A DNA stretch of 64,000 bases from Pectobacterium aroidearum (lineage in GTDB: Bacteria > Pseudomonadota > Gammaproteobacteria > Enterobacterales > Enterobacteriaceae). This document shows positions 1-8,993 of the stretch, piece by piece (positions within the stretch are counted from its first letter, which is position 1; every line of letters starts with the position of its first letter). Location of the stretch: positions 248,001 to 312,000 of the forward strand of contig NZ_CP065044.1 in NCBI RefSeq assembly GCF_015689195.1. The letters are read 5' to 3'. The notes beneath the pieces are model-generated. The model did not search any database and was not told the DNA's origin. It saw nothing but the letters and a program-made list of their open reading frames with translations. A program made the position numbers and the translations under genes.

Positions 1-1506
1 TTGTTAGATATTCGGGGCATGAGCGTTGAGTTTCCGGGGGTAAAAGCATTAGATCAGGTGGATTTCACGCTTAATCGCGGCGAAATAGTGGCGCTATTAG
101 GGGAGAATGGTGCAGGGAAATCAACCTTAATTAAGGCGTTGACTGGCGTTTATCACCGTTCGTCTGGTGATATTATCCTCGATGGTCTGGCGATTAATCC
201 TGTTAATACTGCCCACGCTCAGTCATTGGGAATTGGTACGGTATATCAGGAGGTCAATCTATTACCGAATCTGTCCGTTGCGGCAAATCTATTTATTGGT
301 CGTGAACCCACCCGCTGGGGCATCGTTGATCAACATAAAATTCTGCGTCAGGCTGAAGCACTTTTATTGAATTATGGGCTGGTGATTGATGTTAGCCATC
401 CGCTTGGTAATTACTCCATTGCAGTCCAGCAAATTGTCGCTATTGCCAGAGCTATTGATCTTTCCGCTAAAGTCTTAATTCTTGATGAGCCCACCGCAAG
501 CCTTGATGCAAAAGAAGTTGATATGCTGCTGGATATATTGCGGAAATTGCGGGATCGCGGAATTGGCATGATATTTGTCACGCACTTTCTGGATCAGGTT
601 TATCGCATTAGCGACAGAATTACCGTTTTGCGTAATGGTCGACTCGTGGGGACATTACCGGTTGAAGAATTACCGCGTATTGAATTAGTCCAAATGATGC
701 TGGGACACAGTTTTGATGAAACGTTATTGAAGCGGGGTGAACACAGTGACGTGGCGGGCGAACCCATCGTGCAATTTAAACACTATGGTCGGCGTGGTTC
801 GATTAATGACTTCGAGCTTTCCGTGCGTCCTGGAGAAATTGTTGGCCTTGCTGGTCTACTGGGTTCCGGTCGGACAGAAACCGCGCAGCTGATATTTGGT
901 ATTAACGTGCCTGATGCCGGAGAAGCCAGGGTTGATGGCAAACAAGTCAGCATTCGTACGCCGCGTGCAGCAGGGAAACTGGGCTTTGGTTATTGCCCTG
1001 AGGATCGCAAAACTGACGGCATTGTTGGTGCGGCAACGGTACGAGAGAACATCATTCTGGCGCTTCAGGCGCAGCGAGGCTGGCTGAAACCCATTTCCCT
1101 GCGTGAGCAAACCCGTATCGCTGAAAAGTTTATTAGCCTGTTAGGGATTCGTACGCCCAATCCAGAGCAGGAAATTCAGTATCTATCGGGTGGGAATCAG
1201 CAAAAAGTCCTGCTATCGCGCTGGCTGGCAACAGAGCCGCGCTTTTTGATTCTGGATGAGCCAACGAGAGGGATTGATGTTGGTGCACATGCTGAAATTA
1301 TTCGTCTTATAGAGAAACTGTGTGAACAGGGAATGGCGCTACTTGTGATTTCTTCTGAGCTGGAAGAACTGACAGGCTATGCCGATCGCATCATCGTGCT
1401 ACGTGACAGGCAACACGTTGCACATCTCGAACATAGCGAGATCTCGGTTGCCGCAGTGATGCAGGCTATCGCAGTACAAACGGGAGCAGCCGATGACAGA
1501 CAATAA
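1..1506 (+). CDS. ytfR: Galactofuranose-type sugar ABC importer, ATPase subunit (5' end outside window)
   Basis: This is a tandem-domain ATPase that powers uptake of a sugar, galactofuranose in E. coli. The first half has a Walker A motif GENGAGKS at residues 34-41 and Walker B ILDEPTASLD near 160-170. The second half has the signature LSGGNQQK near 395 and a second Walker B, ILDEPTRGID. Sequence closely follows E. coli YtfR along its whole length. That protein has about eight more N-terminal residues, so the TTG at base 1 is probably an internal Leu codon and the gene is cut by the window edge. It overlaps ytfT by 14 bases, which indicates one operon. The binding-protein gene ytfQ should lie just upstream, outside the window. 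Confidence 0.93.
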   Translation: MLDIRGMSVEFPGVKALDQVDFTLNRGEIVALLGENGAGKSTLIKALTGVYHRSSGDIILDGLAINPVNTAHAQSLGIGTVYQEVNLLPNLSVAANLFIGREPTRWGIVDQHKILRQAEALLLNYGLVIDVSHPLGNYSIAVQQIVAIARAIDLSAKVLILDEPTASLDAKEVDMLLDILRKLRDRGIGMIFVTHFLDQVYRISDRITVLRNGRLVGTLPVEELPRIELVQMMLGHSFDETLLKRGEHSDVAGEPIVQFKHYGRRGSINDFELSVRPGEIVGLAGLLGSGRTETAQLIFGINVPDAGEARVDGKQVSIRTPRAAGKLGFGYCPEDRKTDGIVGAATVRENIILALQAQRGWLKPISLREQTRIAEKFISLLGIRTPNPEQEIQYLSGGNQQKVLLSRWLATEPRFLILDEPTRGIDVGAHAEIIRLIEKLCEQGMALLVISSELEELTGYADRIIVLRDRQHVAHLEHSEISVAAVMQAIAVQTGAADDRQ

Positions 1507-2503
1507 CGTCAAACCTGCCAAAAAAGTGCGTCTAACGTTCACCAAGGGCATGCCACAGCTTTTGGCGCTGGTCGCTATCTTGTTGATTGATAGCATGGTC
1601 GCGCCAAACTTCTTCTCCCTCCACATTCAGGATGGACGCTTGTTCGGTAGCCTTATCGACATTCTTAACCGTGGAGCACCCGTTGCGCTGCTGGCATTAG
1701 GCATGACGTTGGTGATTGCCACTGGCGGTATCGACTTATCGGTTGGCGCAGTTATGGCGATCGCAGGAGCGACGGCGGCAACGCTGACTGCTGCTGGTCA
1801 CCCACTCCCTTCTGTGCTGCTGACTGCGTTATTGGTTGGCGCACTGTGTGGACTGTGGAACGGGTTTCTGGTTGCGGTATTACAGATTCAGCCGATTGTT
1901 GCGACGCTAATGCTAATGGTGGCCGGACGGGGTATCGCTCAGTTGATTACCGAAGGGCAGATTATTACGTTTGATAACGCTGGGTTAGCCAAGTTAGGCA
2001 GCGGAACTCTGTTCTATCTGCCTATGCCGGTGATTATTGCCTGCGTGGTATTGCTGGCGCTGTGGATTCTGACGCGTAAAACGGCGCTTGGGCTGTTTAT
2101 CGAATCAGTTGGCATTAATCTGCGATCGGCTCGCAACGCTGGTGTGAGTACGAAGCTGGTATTAATCGCGGCTTATGTCATATGCGGCGTGTGTGCCGCC
2201 GTAGCGGGCGTTATCGTAACGGCGGATATCCGTGGTGCCGATGCGAATAACGCGGGTCTCTGGTTGGAATTAGACGCGATTCTGGCCGTCGTAATCGGTG
2301 GTGGTTCGCTACTCGGTGGCCGTTTTAACCTACTGCTCTCTGTCGTCGGGGCATTAATTATTCAGAGTATGAATACCGGCATCCTGCTTTCGGGCTATCG
2401 GCCGGAATTTAATCTGGTTCTAAAGGCTCTCGTCGTTCTGCTGGTTTTGGTTATGCAATCTCCGCGTATTTCACTGCATCACCTGTTCAGGAGGAAAACA
2501 TAA
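1493..2503 (+). CDS. ytfT: Galactofuranose-type sugar ABC importer, permease
   Basis: Inner-membrane permease of 336 residues in the ribose/galactose (BPD_transp_2) permease family. It has repeated hydrophobic helices and the family hallmark GGIDLSVGAVMAIAGA near residues 78-93. In E. coli YtfT pairs with YjfF to form the channel energised by YtfR. The ATG lies inside the end of ytfR with GGGAGC just ahead of it, and its TAA shares one base with the ATG of yjfF, so translation of the three genes is probably coupled. Confidence 0.92.
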   Translation: MTDNNVKPAKKVRLTFTKGMPQLLALVAILLIDSMVAPNFFSLHIQDGRLFGSLIDILNRGAPVALLALGMTLVIATGGIDLSVGAVMAIAGATAATLTAAGHPLPSVLLTALLVGALCGLWNGFLVAVLQIQPIVATLMLMVAGRGIAQLITEGQIITFDNAGLAKLGSGTLFYLPMPVIIACVVLLALWILTRKTALGLFIESVGINLRSARNAGVSTKLVLIAAYVICGVCAAVAGVIVTADIRGADANNAGLWLELDAILAVVIGGGSLLGGRFNLLLSVVGALIIQSMNTGILLSGYRPEFNLVLKALVVLLVLVMQSPRISLHHLFRRKT

Positions 2504-3465
2504 TGCTGAAACGCCACTTTCCCCTGTTGATGACGATTCTGGTATTTATTGCAGGTTATTTATTCTGTCTTAGCCAGTTTCCTGGCTTTGCTTCGACGCG
2601 AGTTTTCTTTGATTTACTGACGGATAATGCTTTTTTGGGGATCGTTGCAGTAGGGATGACGTTTGTCATCCTCTCTGGCGGGATCGACCTCTCCGTGGGG
2701 TCAGTTATTGCCTTTACCGGCGTGTTATTGGCCAAACTGATTGGTACATATGGCATCGATCCTTTCTTTGCATTCACAATCGCACTGGTGATGGGAGCTA
2801 TGTTTGGCGGGGTGATGGGGTGGATTATTGATACGCTCAAGTTGCCTGCATTCATTATCACCCTAGCGGGGATGTTCTTTGTTCGTGGCATGAGCTTCAT
2901 CGTCTCTCAGGAGTCGATACCCATCGATCATCCGGTCTATAGCCAACTGGCAGGTTTAGCATGGCGCATGCCTGATGGGGGACGTTTTACCTTTCTGGCG
3001 CTGATTATGCTGGTTGTTGTGCTGCTGGGGATTGTGATGGCGCATCGTACCCGTTTCGGTAACCGTGTTTATGCGATTGGCGGTAATAGCTATTCTGCGG
3101 AGCTGATGGGCGTGCCCGTCAGGCGGACGACGATTCAGATATACATGCTTTCCAGTACATTAGCAGTACTGTCAGGCATTGTTTTTTCGCTCTATACCTC
3201 GGCGGGCTATGCTCTGGCGGCAAGCGGTGTGGAATTGGACGCCATCGCGGCCGTTGTAATCGGCGGTACGCTCCTGACCGGCGGTGTTGGCACCGTATTG
3301 GGAACGCTATTTGGTGTATTGATTCAGGGGCTGATTCAGACGTATATCACGTTTGATGGCACCTTAAGCTCATGGTGGACAAAAATCGTCATCGGCTTCC
3401 TGCTGTTTGCTTTCATTGGGTTACAGAAAGCGTTAAGCACCTTCTGGTTAGCCAGACGTGCTTAA
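2503..3465 (+). CDS. yjfF: Galactofuranose-type sugar ABC importer, second permease
   Basis: Second inner-membrane permease of the same importer, 320 residues. It carries the same family signature, GGIDLSVGSVIAFTGV, near residues 59-74 and many hydrophobic helices. It is the last gene of the ytf operon. It converges with hdfR across a 21-base gap, in which no strong terminator hairpin is visible. In E. coli the ytf genes and hdfR are far apart, so this junction marks a rearrangement relative to E. coli. Confidence 0.92.
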   Translation: MLKRHFPLLMTILVFIAGYLFCLSQFPGFASTRVFFDLLTDNAFLGIVAVGMTFVILSGGIDLSVGSVIAFTGVLLAKLIGTYGIDPFFAFTIALVMGAMFGGVMGWIIDTLKLPAFIITLAGMFFVRGMSFIVSQESIPIDHPVYSQLAGLAWRMPDGGRFTFLALIMLVVVLLGIVMAHRTRFGNRVYAIGGNSYSAELMGVPVRRTTIQIYMLSSTLAVLSGIVFSLYTSAGYALAASGVELDAIAAVVIGGTLLTGGVGTVLGTLFGVLIQGLIQTYITFDGTLSSWWTKIVIGFLLFAFIGLQKALSTFWLARRA

Positions 3466-3486
3466 ATCACCTATGAGCTGGATGGA

Positions 3487-4320
3487 TCATGCGTTTATTA
3501 AAATAGGCGTTTTCAACAACTGACGGATCATTGTCTGTTGATCGCTATTTTGTAACCAAACGGCATAAAACGGGCGCACGACAGGCTGGCTATCGCCGAC
3601 TATCCGCAGATTGGAATAGGTTTGTAACCAATGACTGGGTAAAAACGCGCAACCGCCGGTTGTTTCAAGCAACTGGCGGGTCAAATGAGCTGATGTTGTT
3701 GTCAAAACGGGAAGCTGATCGCTGGCTAAGAGGCGATGTTCCTGCTGATGAAAGTCCGCACCCCACTCCAATTTTATATAGGGCAATTCCTGTCCAGGTG
3801 GATGCGCTTCTGCCGCGAACAGCGAAAGGGAAAAATTTCCTAGTAACTGACTCGCCAGCTCCTCCATTTTGGGTTGCTCGGTCGTAATCAACAGATCCAG
3901 TTGACGCTCATGGAGTTGTTTTACCAGTGAATGACGTAAGGCAATGCGTGCTTCTAATTGGAGCAGCGGGCGCTGTTGGTACAGCGATTGTAGCCAGGGA
4001 GTCAGATAGGCTTCCCATAGTGAAGCAGTGGCACCCACTGACAGTAGGCTATGTTGTTGTGAGCGAGCGACTTCTTTTTTGGCGATCTGCCAGGTACCGA
4101 TAAGGCTTTCCGCATAGGGCAGAAGCCGTTCTCCTGCGGGAGTCAGGCGTATATTGTTCCGATGGCGTGTGAACAGGTTGGCACCAAGCTGTGTCTCTAG
4201 CTGGCGAATCCGAAAACTCACCGCTGACTGCGTCAGATACAGGGATTCGGCAGCACGGCCAAAGTGTCTTGTCCTGCTGACTTCCAGAAAGGTTTTTAGT
4301 AATTCGGTATCCACGCCCAT
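3487..4320 (-). CDS. hdfR: LysR-family regulator HdfR
   Basis: LysR-type transcription factor of about 277 residues. The N-terminal winged helix-turn-helix (start [12 protein letters not shown], then [20 protein letters not shown]) is nearly identical to E. coli HdfR, a repressor of the flagellar master operon flhDC and activator of gltBD. The open frame extends to 4374, but I chose the internal ATG at 4318-4320 because the protein then begins as E. coli HdfR does. It is divergent from maoP, the same arrangement as in E. coli. Confidence 0.92.
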   Translation of the reverse strand: MGVDTELLKTFLEVSRTRHFGRAAESLYLTQSAVSFRIRQLETQLGANLFTRHRNNIRLTPAGERLLPYAESLIGTWQIAKKEVARSQQHSLLSVGATASLWEAYLTPWLQSLYQQRPLLQLEARIALRHSLVKQLHERQLDLLITTEQPKMEELASQLLGNFSLSLFAAEAHPPGQELPYIKLEWGADFHQQEHRLLASDQLPVLTTTSAHLTRQLLETTGGCAFLPSHWLQTYSNLRIVGDSQPVVRPFYAVWLQNSDQQTMIRQLLKTPILINA

Positions 4321-4434
4321 CTCCAAAAAAATTTTGTCGTAATGATTTAAATGTTTTGTTTTACACAATGTCAAGCCTATCTAATACTCCGCGCCATAAA
4401 CAACACGACCATAGAAGAATTAGGAGCGTGTAAG

Positions 4435-4773
4435 ATGGCAGAAAGCTTCTCTACCACTCATCGTTTTTTTGATAACAAGTTCTACCCGCGTGGTTTTTCC
4501 CGACATGGCGACTTTACGATTAAAGAAGCACAACTGTTGGAGCGCCACGGTTACGCGTTTAACGAGCTGGATTTGGGCAAACGTGAACCAGTGACTGAGG
4601 AAGAAACATCGTTTGTTGCCATGTGTCGCGGCGAACGTAAAGCGGAAACAGAACTGGAAAAAATCTGGTCCAAGTATCTGGAACGTGTCCGTCGCCCTAA
4701 ACGCTTCCATACCTTATCTGGCGGTAAGCCGCAGATGGATGCGGTGGAAGAATACACGGAAAGCGATGATTAA
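4435..4773 (+). CDS. maoP: Macrodomain Ori organisation protein MaoP
   Basis: Small acidic protein of 112 residues, formerly YifE, that in E. coli organises the Ori macrodomain of the chromosome together with a short nearby DNA site, maoS. The sequence is highly conserved ([32 protein letters not shown]). An in-frame ATG exists at 4351, but the start at 4435 follows TTAGGAG at a good distance and gives the known family N-terminus MAESF. A terminator follows directly. Confidence 0.93.
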   Translation: MAESFSTTHRFFDNKFYPRGFSRHGDFTIKEAQLLERHGYAFNELDLGKREPVTEEETSFVAMCRGERKAETELEKIWSKYLERVRRPKRFHTLSGGKPQMDAVEEYTESDD

Positions 4774-4778
4774 TTAAG

Positions 4779-4802
4779 AATGGGGCGTTAGCCCCATTTT
4801 CT
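4779..4802 (+). terminator. Rho-independent terminator of maoP
   Basis: An 8-base stem AATGGGGC / GCCCCATT with a GTTA loop is followed by TTTTC. It lies between the convergent maoP and comM and ends maoP transcription. Confidence 0.8.
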
Positions 4803-4829
4803 TTTGCGGTGAATACATCTAACGCTTTG

Positions 4830-6356
4830 CTATTCAAGACTTCTGTGGAGCTGGATGAGCAATCGATCCATACTGCGATAGCTCAGTGCTTCGGCAAGAT
4901 GTTTTCTCTCTATGCTCTTTCGATCGCCGAGGTCAGCGATTGTGCGTGCGACTTTCAATATCCTGTGCCAGGCGCGTACGGATAAGCCGAGTTTGTTCAT
5001 CACTTCTTCCAGATAAGCCGCATCAGGCGCTTCTAACGCACAGTGTTGTTCTATTTCTCGTGAGGTGAGCAGCGCGTTGATTTTATTTGCCCGCTTCAGC
5101 TGTATCTGCCGTGCGATCAGCACGCGCTCGCGAATTGTTGCGCTGCTCTCTCCCTGATGACGTTGCTGAGATAAAACCCCTGGTGGTAGCAAAGGAACTT
5201 CGATCGAAAGGTCAAAGCGATCCAAAAAGGGACCGGAAAGTTTGCTGAGATAGCGCAGTATTTGTTGTGCGGGTAAGCGGTTATGGATGCCTTGATAGTG
5301 GCCTGATGGGCTGGGATTCATTGCAGCGACGAGCTGCACGCGTGCCGGGTAGCACACTTTGGCGCGCGTCCGGGAAATGATAATTTCACCGGACTCCAGA
5401 GGCTCTCGTAGAGAATCCAGAACGCGTCGCTCAAACTCCGGTAATTCATCCAGAAACAGCACGCCGTTGTGAGCAAGCGAGATTTCTCCGGGTTTTGGCA
5501 ACGATCCTCCCCCCACGAGTGCGGCCATAGAAGAACTATGGTGAGGCGCTCTGAACGGTCTGGCACGCCAGCGCGTCATGGTGGCATCAATGTTGATGAG
5601 GCTGTTGATAGCGGCGCTTTCCAGCGCTTCTTCATCGCTTAATGGTGGCATCAGATTGCCTAATCGGCTCGCCAGCATGGTTTTCCCTGTTCCCGGCGGC
5701 CCCAGCAATAGCAGATTGTGACCGCCAGCCGCCGCGATTTCCAACGCGCGTTTAGCCTGCTCCTGACCGATGATATCCTTCAGGTCGAGTGCATCTTCTT
5801 CTGACTGCGGAGCCAGTGCGATATCGGAGCAACTGAGTAGCTCCTCTTCCCCGCTGAGAAAAGCACACACTTCCAACAAATGCCCAGCCATTAACGCTTC
5901 ACCCTGCGGTATCAGCGTCATCTCCCGTTTGTTGTCATCTGGCAGGATTAGCTGGCGGCCTGACTTTATGGCTTCCAGTGCGGCGGGAATTGCGCCATTG
6001 ACGCCACGTAGCGTGCCAGACAGGCCGAGTTCGCCAAGAAACTCGTAGCGGCTTAGCTTTTCCCCATCGATTTGTTCTGATGCCGCCAGAATCGCCAGAG
6101 CAATCGGCAGGTCGTAGCGTCCCCCTTCTTTTGGCAGGTCTGCGGGAGCAAGGTTGACCGTGATGCGCTTGGCTGGAAAGGTAAATCCGCAATTGATGAG
6201 TGCGCTGCGCACGCGATCGCGCGCTTCCTTAACGGTAGTTTCTGGTAAGCCAACTAGCGTTAGGGCCGGTAGCCCACTGCTGATGTGAACTTCGATATAA
6301 ACGTCCGGCGCTTGTACGCCAATCATTGCTCGAGTATAGGTAACTGCCAATGACAT
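4830..6356 (-). CDS. comM: ComM/YifB AAA+ helicase, Mg-chelatase-like
   Basis: Protein of 508 residues matching E. coli YifB and the ComM family. ComM is a hexameric helicase that promotes branch migration when donor DNA is integrated during natural transformation in Vibrio and Haemophilus. The N-terminal ChlI-like domain (about 20-125, with EVHISSGLPALTLVGLPETT) is followed by a Mg-chelatase AAA+ core with Walker A GPPGTGKT near 217 and Walker B VLFLDELPEFERR. The C-terminal lid domain ends in YRSMDRLLIQL. It is convergent with maoP and divergent from the ilv operon, as in E. coli. Whether this organism is naturally competent cannot be told from the gene. Confidence 0.94.
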   Translation of the reverse strand: MSLAVTYTRAMIGVQAPDVYIEVHISSGLPALTLVGLPETTVKEARDRVRSALINCGFTFPAKRITVNLAPADLPKEGGRYDLPIALAILAASEQIDGEKLSRYEFLGELGLSGTLRGVNGAIPAALEAIKSGRQLILPDDNKREMTLIPQGEALMAGHLLEVCAFLSGEEELLSCSDIALAPQSEEDALDLKDIIGQEQAKRALEIAAAGGHNLLLLGPPGTGKTMLASRLGNLMPPLSDEEALESAAINSLINIDATMTRWRARPFRAPHHSSSMAALVGGGSLPKPGEISLAHNGVLFLDELPEFERRVLDSLREPLESGEIIISRTRAKVCYPARVQLVAAMNPSPSGHYQGIHNRLPAQQILRYLSKLSGPFLDRFDLSIEVPLLPPGVLSQQRHQGESSATIRERVLIARQIQLKRANKINALLTSREIEQHCALEAPDAAYLEEVMNKLGLSVRAWHRILKVARTIADLGDRKSIERKHLAEALSYRSMDRLLIQLHRSLE

Positions 6357-6763
6357 ACTATTTCCCCTTTGCTGATGGCGTGCATCATGTCTGGCAAGGG
6401 AGAAGAAGTAGAGGTCGTCGTTATCGGTCTGCGCGGCGGTATCATGAAATAATGCTCTGTTTCAGCAATGACGAAAATTTGTGCGTGATACGTCGCAATG
6501 ATTTAGCGCTAATCGCTCGCTTAATGTTATCTGGCGATCGGCAACGTTCTTATTCACTTGCCATGTTCGCCGTGCAACGTTCATTTTTACGTCAATGGAT
6601 GAAAATAATTTGATGCGATTCTACCTTATGATTACGTTGTATTTTTTTCCGTATCATAGGTAATTCTTACGGGGCGTCATGAAAAAAAGTTGTTGTCATG
6701 CCATATCTTACTGTGATAACTCTGTAGGCATTCGTTCGACAGAAGATTAATGAACAACCTATT
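6357..6763. other. Intergenic region between comM and the ilv leader
   Basis: This 407-base stretch is A+T rich, particularly between 6600 and 6720. I see no convincing gene: the forward 87-codon frame at 6350-6613 has no ribosome-binding site and no recognisable protein character. The right third holds the ilv operon promoter. The left part should contain the comM promoter, but no strong match stands out. Confidence 0.6.
6693..6720 (+). promoter_or_regulatory. Candidate sigma-70 promoter of ilvLGMEDA
   Basis: TTGTCA at 6693-6698 (5 of 6 to consensus) is separated by 16 bases from GATAAC at 6715-6720 (4 of 6). Transcription would start near 6727, about 37 bases ahead of ilvL, which is a typical leader distance. 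Confidence 0.5.
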
Positions 6764-6862
6764 ATGAAAGCCCTATCCCTAGTGATTAGCCTAGTCGTGA
6801 TTAGCGTGGTGGTGATTATTATCCCACCGTGCGGGGCTGCACTTGGACGAAGAATGGCTTAG
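6764..6862 (+). CDS. ilvL: ilvGMEDA leader peptide
   Basis: A 32-residue peptide nearly identical to E. coli IlvL (VISLVVISVVVIIIPPCGAA). Fifteen of the residues are Val, Ile or Leu, including an unbroken VVVIII run. Ribosome speed over these codons reports the charging of all three branched-chain tRNAs and decides whether the downstream attenuator forms. It is too short for normal gene finders. The stop codon TAG is at 6860-6862. Confidence 0.95.
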   Translation: MKALSLVISLVVISVVVIIIPPCGAALGRRMA

Positions 6863-6882
6863 AAATCAAGGCCTAATTCAAG

Positions 6883-6915
6883 AAAACCCCCGCACCGAAA
6901 GGTCGGGGGTTTTTT
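6883..6915 (+). terminator. ilv operon attenuator
   Basis: A G+C-rich hairpin, AAAACCCCCG paired with CGGGGGTTTT around a GAAA-containing loop, is followed by T residues. It begins 20 bases after the ilvL stop codon. With the leader peptide it forms the classic branched-chain amino-acid attenuation switch. The antiterminator strand was not folded here. Confidence 0.9.
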
Positions 6916-7002
6916 GTTGGGCGTAATCTATAACGGAAAGGAACAGAAAATGAACATCAGCATAAAATTCTGTTATTCCCATAAGATGTCGGGGAAATAA
7001 CT

Positions 7003-8649
7003 ATGAATGGGGCTCAGTGGGTGGTACAAGCGTTGCGAGCACAGGGAGTGGACACCGTTTTTGGATATCCGGGTGGCGCGATAATGCCCGTCTATGATGC
7101 ACTTTATGACGGCGGCGTTAAACACCTGCTGTGTCGCCATGAGCAAGGCGCGGCAATGGCGGCGATTGGTTATGCCCGCGCTACAGGTAACGTGGGCGTT
7201 TGCATTGCGACGTCTGGCCCTGGTGCTACCAACCTGATCACCGGTTTAGCCGATGCGCTGCTGGATTCTGTGCCTGTGGTGGCGATCACCGGACAGGTCG
7301 GGTCGGCGCTGATTGGTACCGATGCTTTTCAGGAAATCGACGTGTTGGGGCTGTCGCTGGCCTGTACAAAACACAGCTTTCTGGTTGAGTCTCTCGAATC
7401 ACTGCCGGAAGTGATGGCAGAAGCGTTTGCGATTGCCAATAGCGGCCGCCCCGGCCCTGTTCTGGTCGATATTCCTAAAGATATTCAGCTGGCCATGGGC
7501 GATTTCACCCCGAACTTTGCGCCTGTTGCTAACGATGTTGATTTCCCCGAGCAAGATATCACGCAGGCATGTGCCCTGTTGGCGAAAGCACAAAAACCGG
7601 TACTGTACGTTGGTGGCGGAGTCGGCATGGCGAATGCGGTTCCGGCACTGCGCGAATTCCTGAGTGTAACGGATATCCCCTCCGTTTCGACGCTGAAAGG
7701 CTTGGGTGTCGTGGATGCCAATCATCCCTATTACCTCGGTATGATTGGTATGCACGGCACGAAGGCGGCGAACCTGATTGTGCAGGAGTGCGATCTGTTA
7801 ATCGCCGTCGGGGCGCGTTTTGATGACCGCGTGACCGGCAAGCTGAATGCCTTCGCGCCTCATGCCAGCGTTATTCACATGGATATCGACCCAGCAGAAT
7901 TGAGCAAATTGCGCCATGCCAATGTGGCGTTGCAAGGCGATCTGAAAACGATATTACCGGCGCTGCAACAGCCGCTGAACATCAGCGCGTGGCGTCAGCA
8001 GGCGACCATGATGAAGGCGGAATACCCGTGGCGTTATGATCATCCCGGTCAGGCGATTTATGCGCCTGCGCTGCTGAGAACGATCTCTGAACGAATGGAT
8101 GCGGATACCGTGGTGACGACCGACGTCGGCCAGCACCAGATGTGGGCTGCACAACATATGACGTTCAGCCGTCCTGAGAATTTCATTACTTCCAGCGGCC
8201 TTGGCACAATGGGCTTCGGCGTGCCAGCGGCGGTGGGGGCACAGGTTGCGCGCCCAGACGACATGGTTATCTGCATTTCTGGCGACGGTTCTTTCATGAT
8301 GAACGTTCAGGAACTGGGCACCATCAAACGAAAACGGCTGCCGTTGAAGATCGTGCTGTTGGATAACCAACGGTTAGGCATGGTACGTCAGTGGCAGCAG
8401 TTATTCTTTGATGAACGCTATAGTGAAACCGACCTCTCCGATAACCCTGATTTCCTGACGCTGGCGAGCGCGTTTGATATTCCCGGCCAGCGCATCACCC
8501 GTAAAGATCAAATTGATGTCGCGCTGGATGCCATGTTTAACAGCGAAGGACCCTACTTACTGCACGTATCGATCGATGAATATGAAAACGTCTGGCCACT
8601 GGTTCCGCCGGGTGCGGGTAATGAAACGATGCTCGATAAAACCGAATAG
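7003..8649 (+). CDS. ilvG: Acetolactate synthase II, catalytic subunit
   Basis: Thiamine-diphosphate enzyme of 548 residues that condenses two pyruvates, or pyruvate and 2-ketobutyrate, in the first common step of valine and isoleucine synthesis. The catalytic Glu is E47 in CRHEQGAAM. The ThDP-binding motif starts with GDG at 427-429 and continues to the LLDNQ region. The frame is continuous; E. coli K-12 carries a frameshift in this gene that removes the valine-resistant isozyme. It is followed by ilvM, its small subunit. Confidence 0.96.
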   Translation: MNGAQWVVQALRAQGVDTVFGYPGGAIMPVYDALYDGGVKHLLCRHEQGAAMAAIGYARATGNVGVCIATSGPGATNLITGLADALLDSVPVVAITGQVGSALIGTDAFQEIDVLGLSLACTKHSFLVESLESLPEVMAEAFAIANSGRPGPVLVDIPKDIQLAMGDFTPNFAPVANDVDFPEQDITQACALLAKAQKPVLYVGGGVGMANAVPALREFLSVTDIPSVSTLKGLGVVDANHPYYLGMIGMHGTKAANLIVQECDLLIAVGARFDDRVTGKLNAFAPHASVIHMDIDPAELSKLRHANVALQGDLKTILPALQQPLNISAWRQQATMMKAEYPWRYDHPGQAIYAPALLRTISERMDADTVVTTDVGQHQMWAAQHMTFSRPENFITSSGLGTMGFGVPAAVGAQVARPDDMVICISGDGSFMMNVQELGTIKRKRLPLKIVLLDNQRLGMVRQWQQLFFDERYSETDLSDNPDFLTLASAFDIPGQRITRKDQIDVALDAMFNSEGPYLLHVSIDEYENVWPLVPPGAGNETMLDKTE

Positions 8650-8706
8650 GCTCGACAACACCCAATAATGGCCGACTTACACAGAATAAGTGCTGGAGAC
8701 AACAGA

Positions 8707-8967
8707 ATGACACATCATCAACTTTCGATTCAGGCACGCTTTCGTCCCGAGGTTCTGGAGCGTGTATTGCGTGTTACCCGTCATCGCGGTTTCAAAGTTT
8801 GCGCGATGAATATGGTGCAAACCACCAATGCCGATCACATTAATATTGAACTGACCGTTGCCAGCCATCGCTCGGTGGATTTATTGTCAACACAACTAAG
8901 TAAGCTGTTGGATATTGCCTGCGTTGACATTCAACCGATGACGACATCACAGCAGATCAGCGCCTAA
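8707..8967 (+). CDS. ilvM: Acetolactate synthase II, regulatory small subunit
   Basis: ACT-domain protein of 86 residues that binds and stabilises IlvG. The stretch LERVLRVTRHRGFKVCAMNM is conserved with E. coli IlvM. The open frame reaches back to 8668, but the ATG at 8707 is preceded by CTGGAGACA and gives the family N-terminus (ThrHisHisGln). Residues follow the ilvG stop by 57 bases. Confidence 0.93.
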   Translation: MTHHQLSIQARFRPEVLERVLRVTRHRGFKVCAMNMVQTTNADHINIELTVASHRSVDLLSTQLSKLLDIACVDIQPMTTSQQISA

Positions 8968-8993
8968 CGCATAAAGAGTAAGGAAAAAAAAGA

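Noticed and set aside
4351-4434. Longer MaoP start
   Set aside because: The extra 28 residues are absent from the family, and TTAGGAG precedes the internal ATG.
6350-6613. Forward 87-codon frame between comM and ilvL
   Set aside because: It has no ribosome-binding site, begins inside comM and has an odd amino-acid composition with Arg/His/Tyr runs; I treat it as noncoding.
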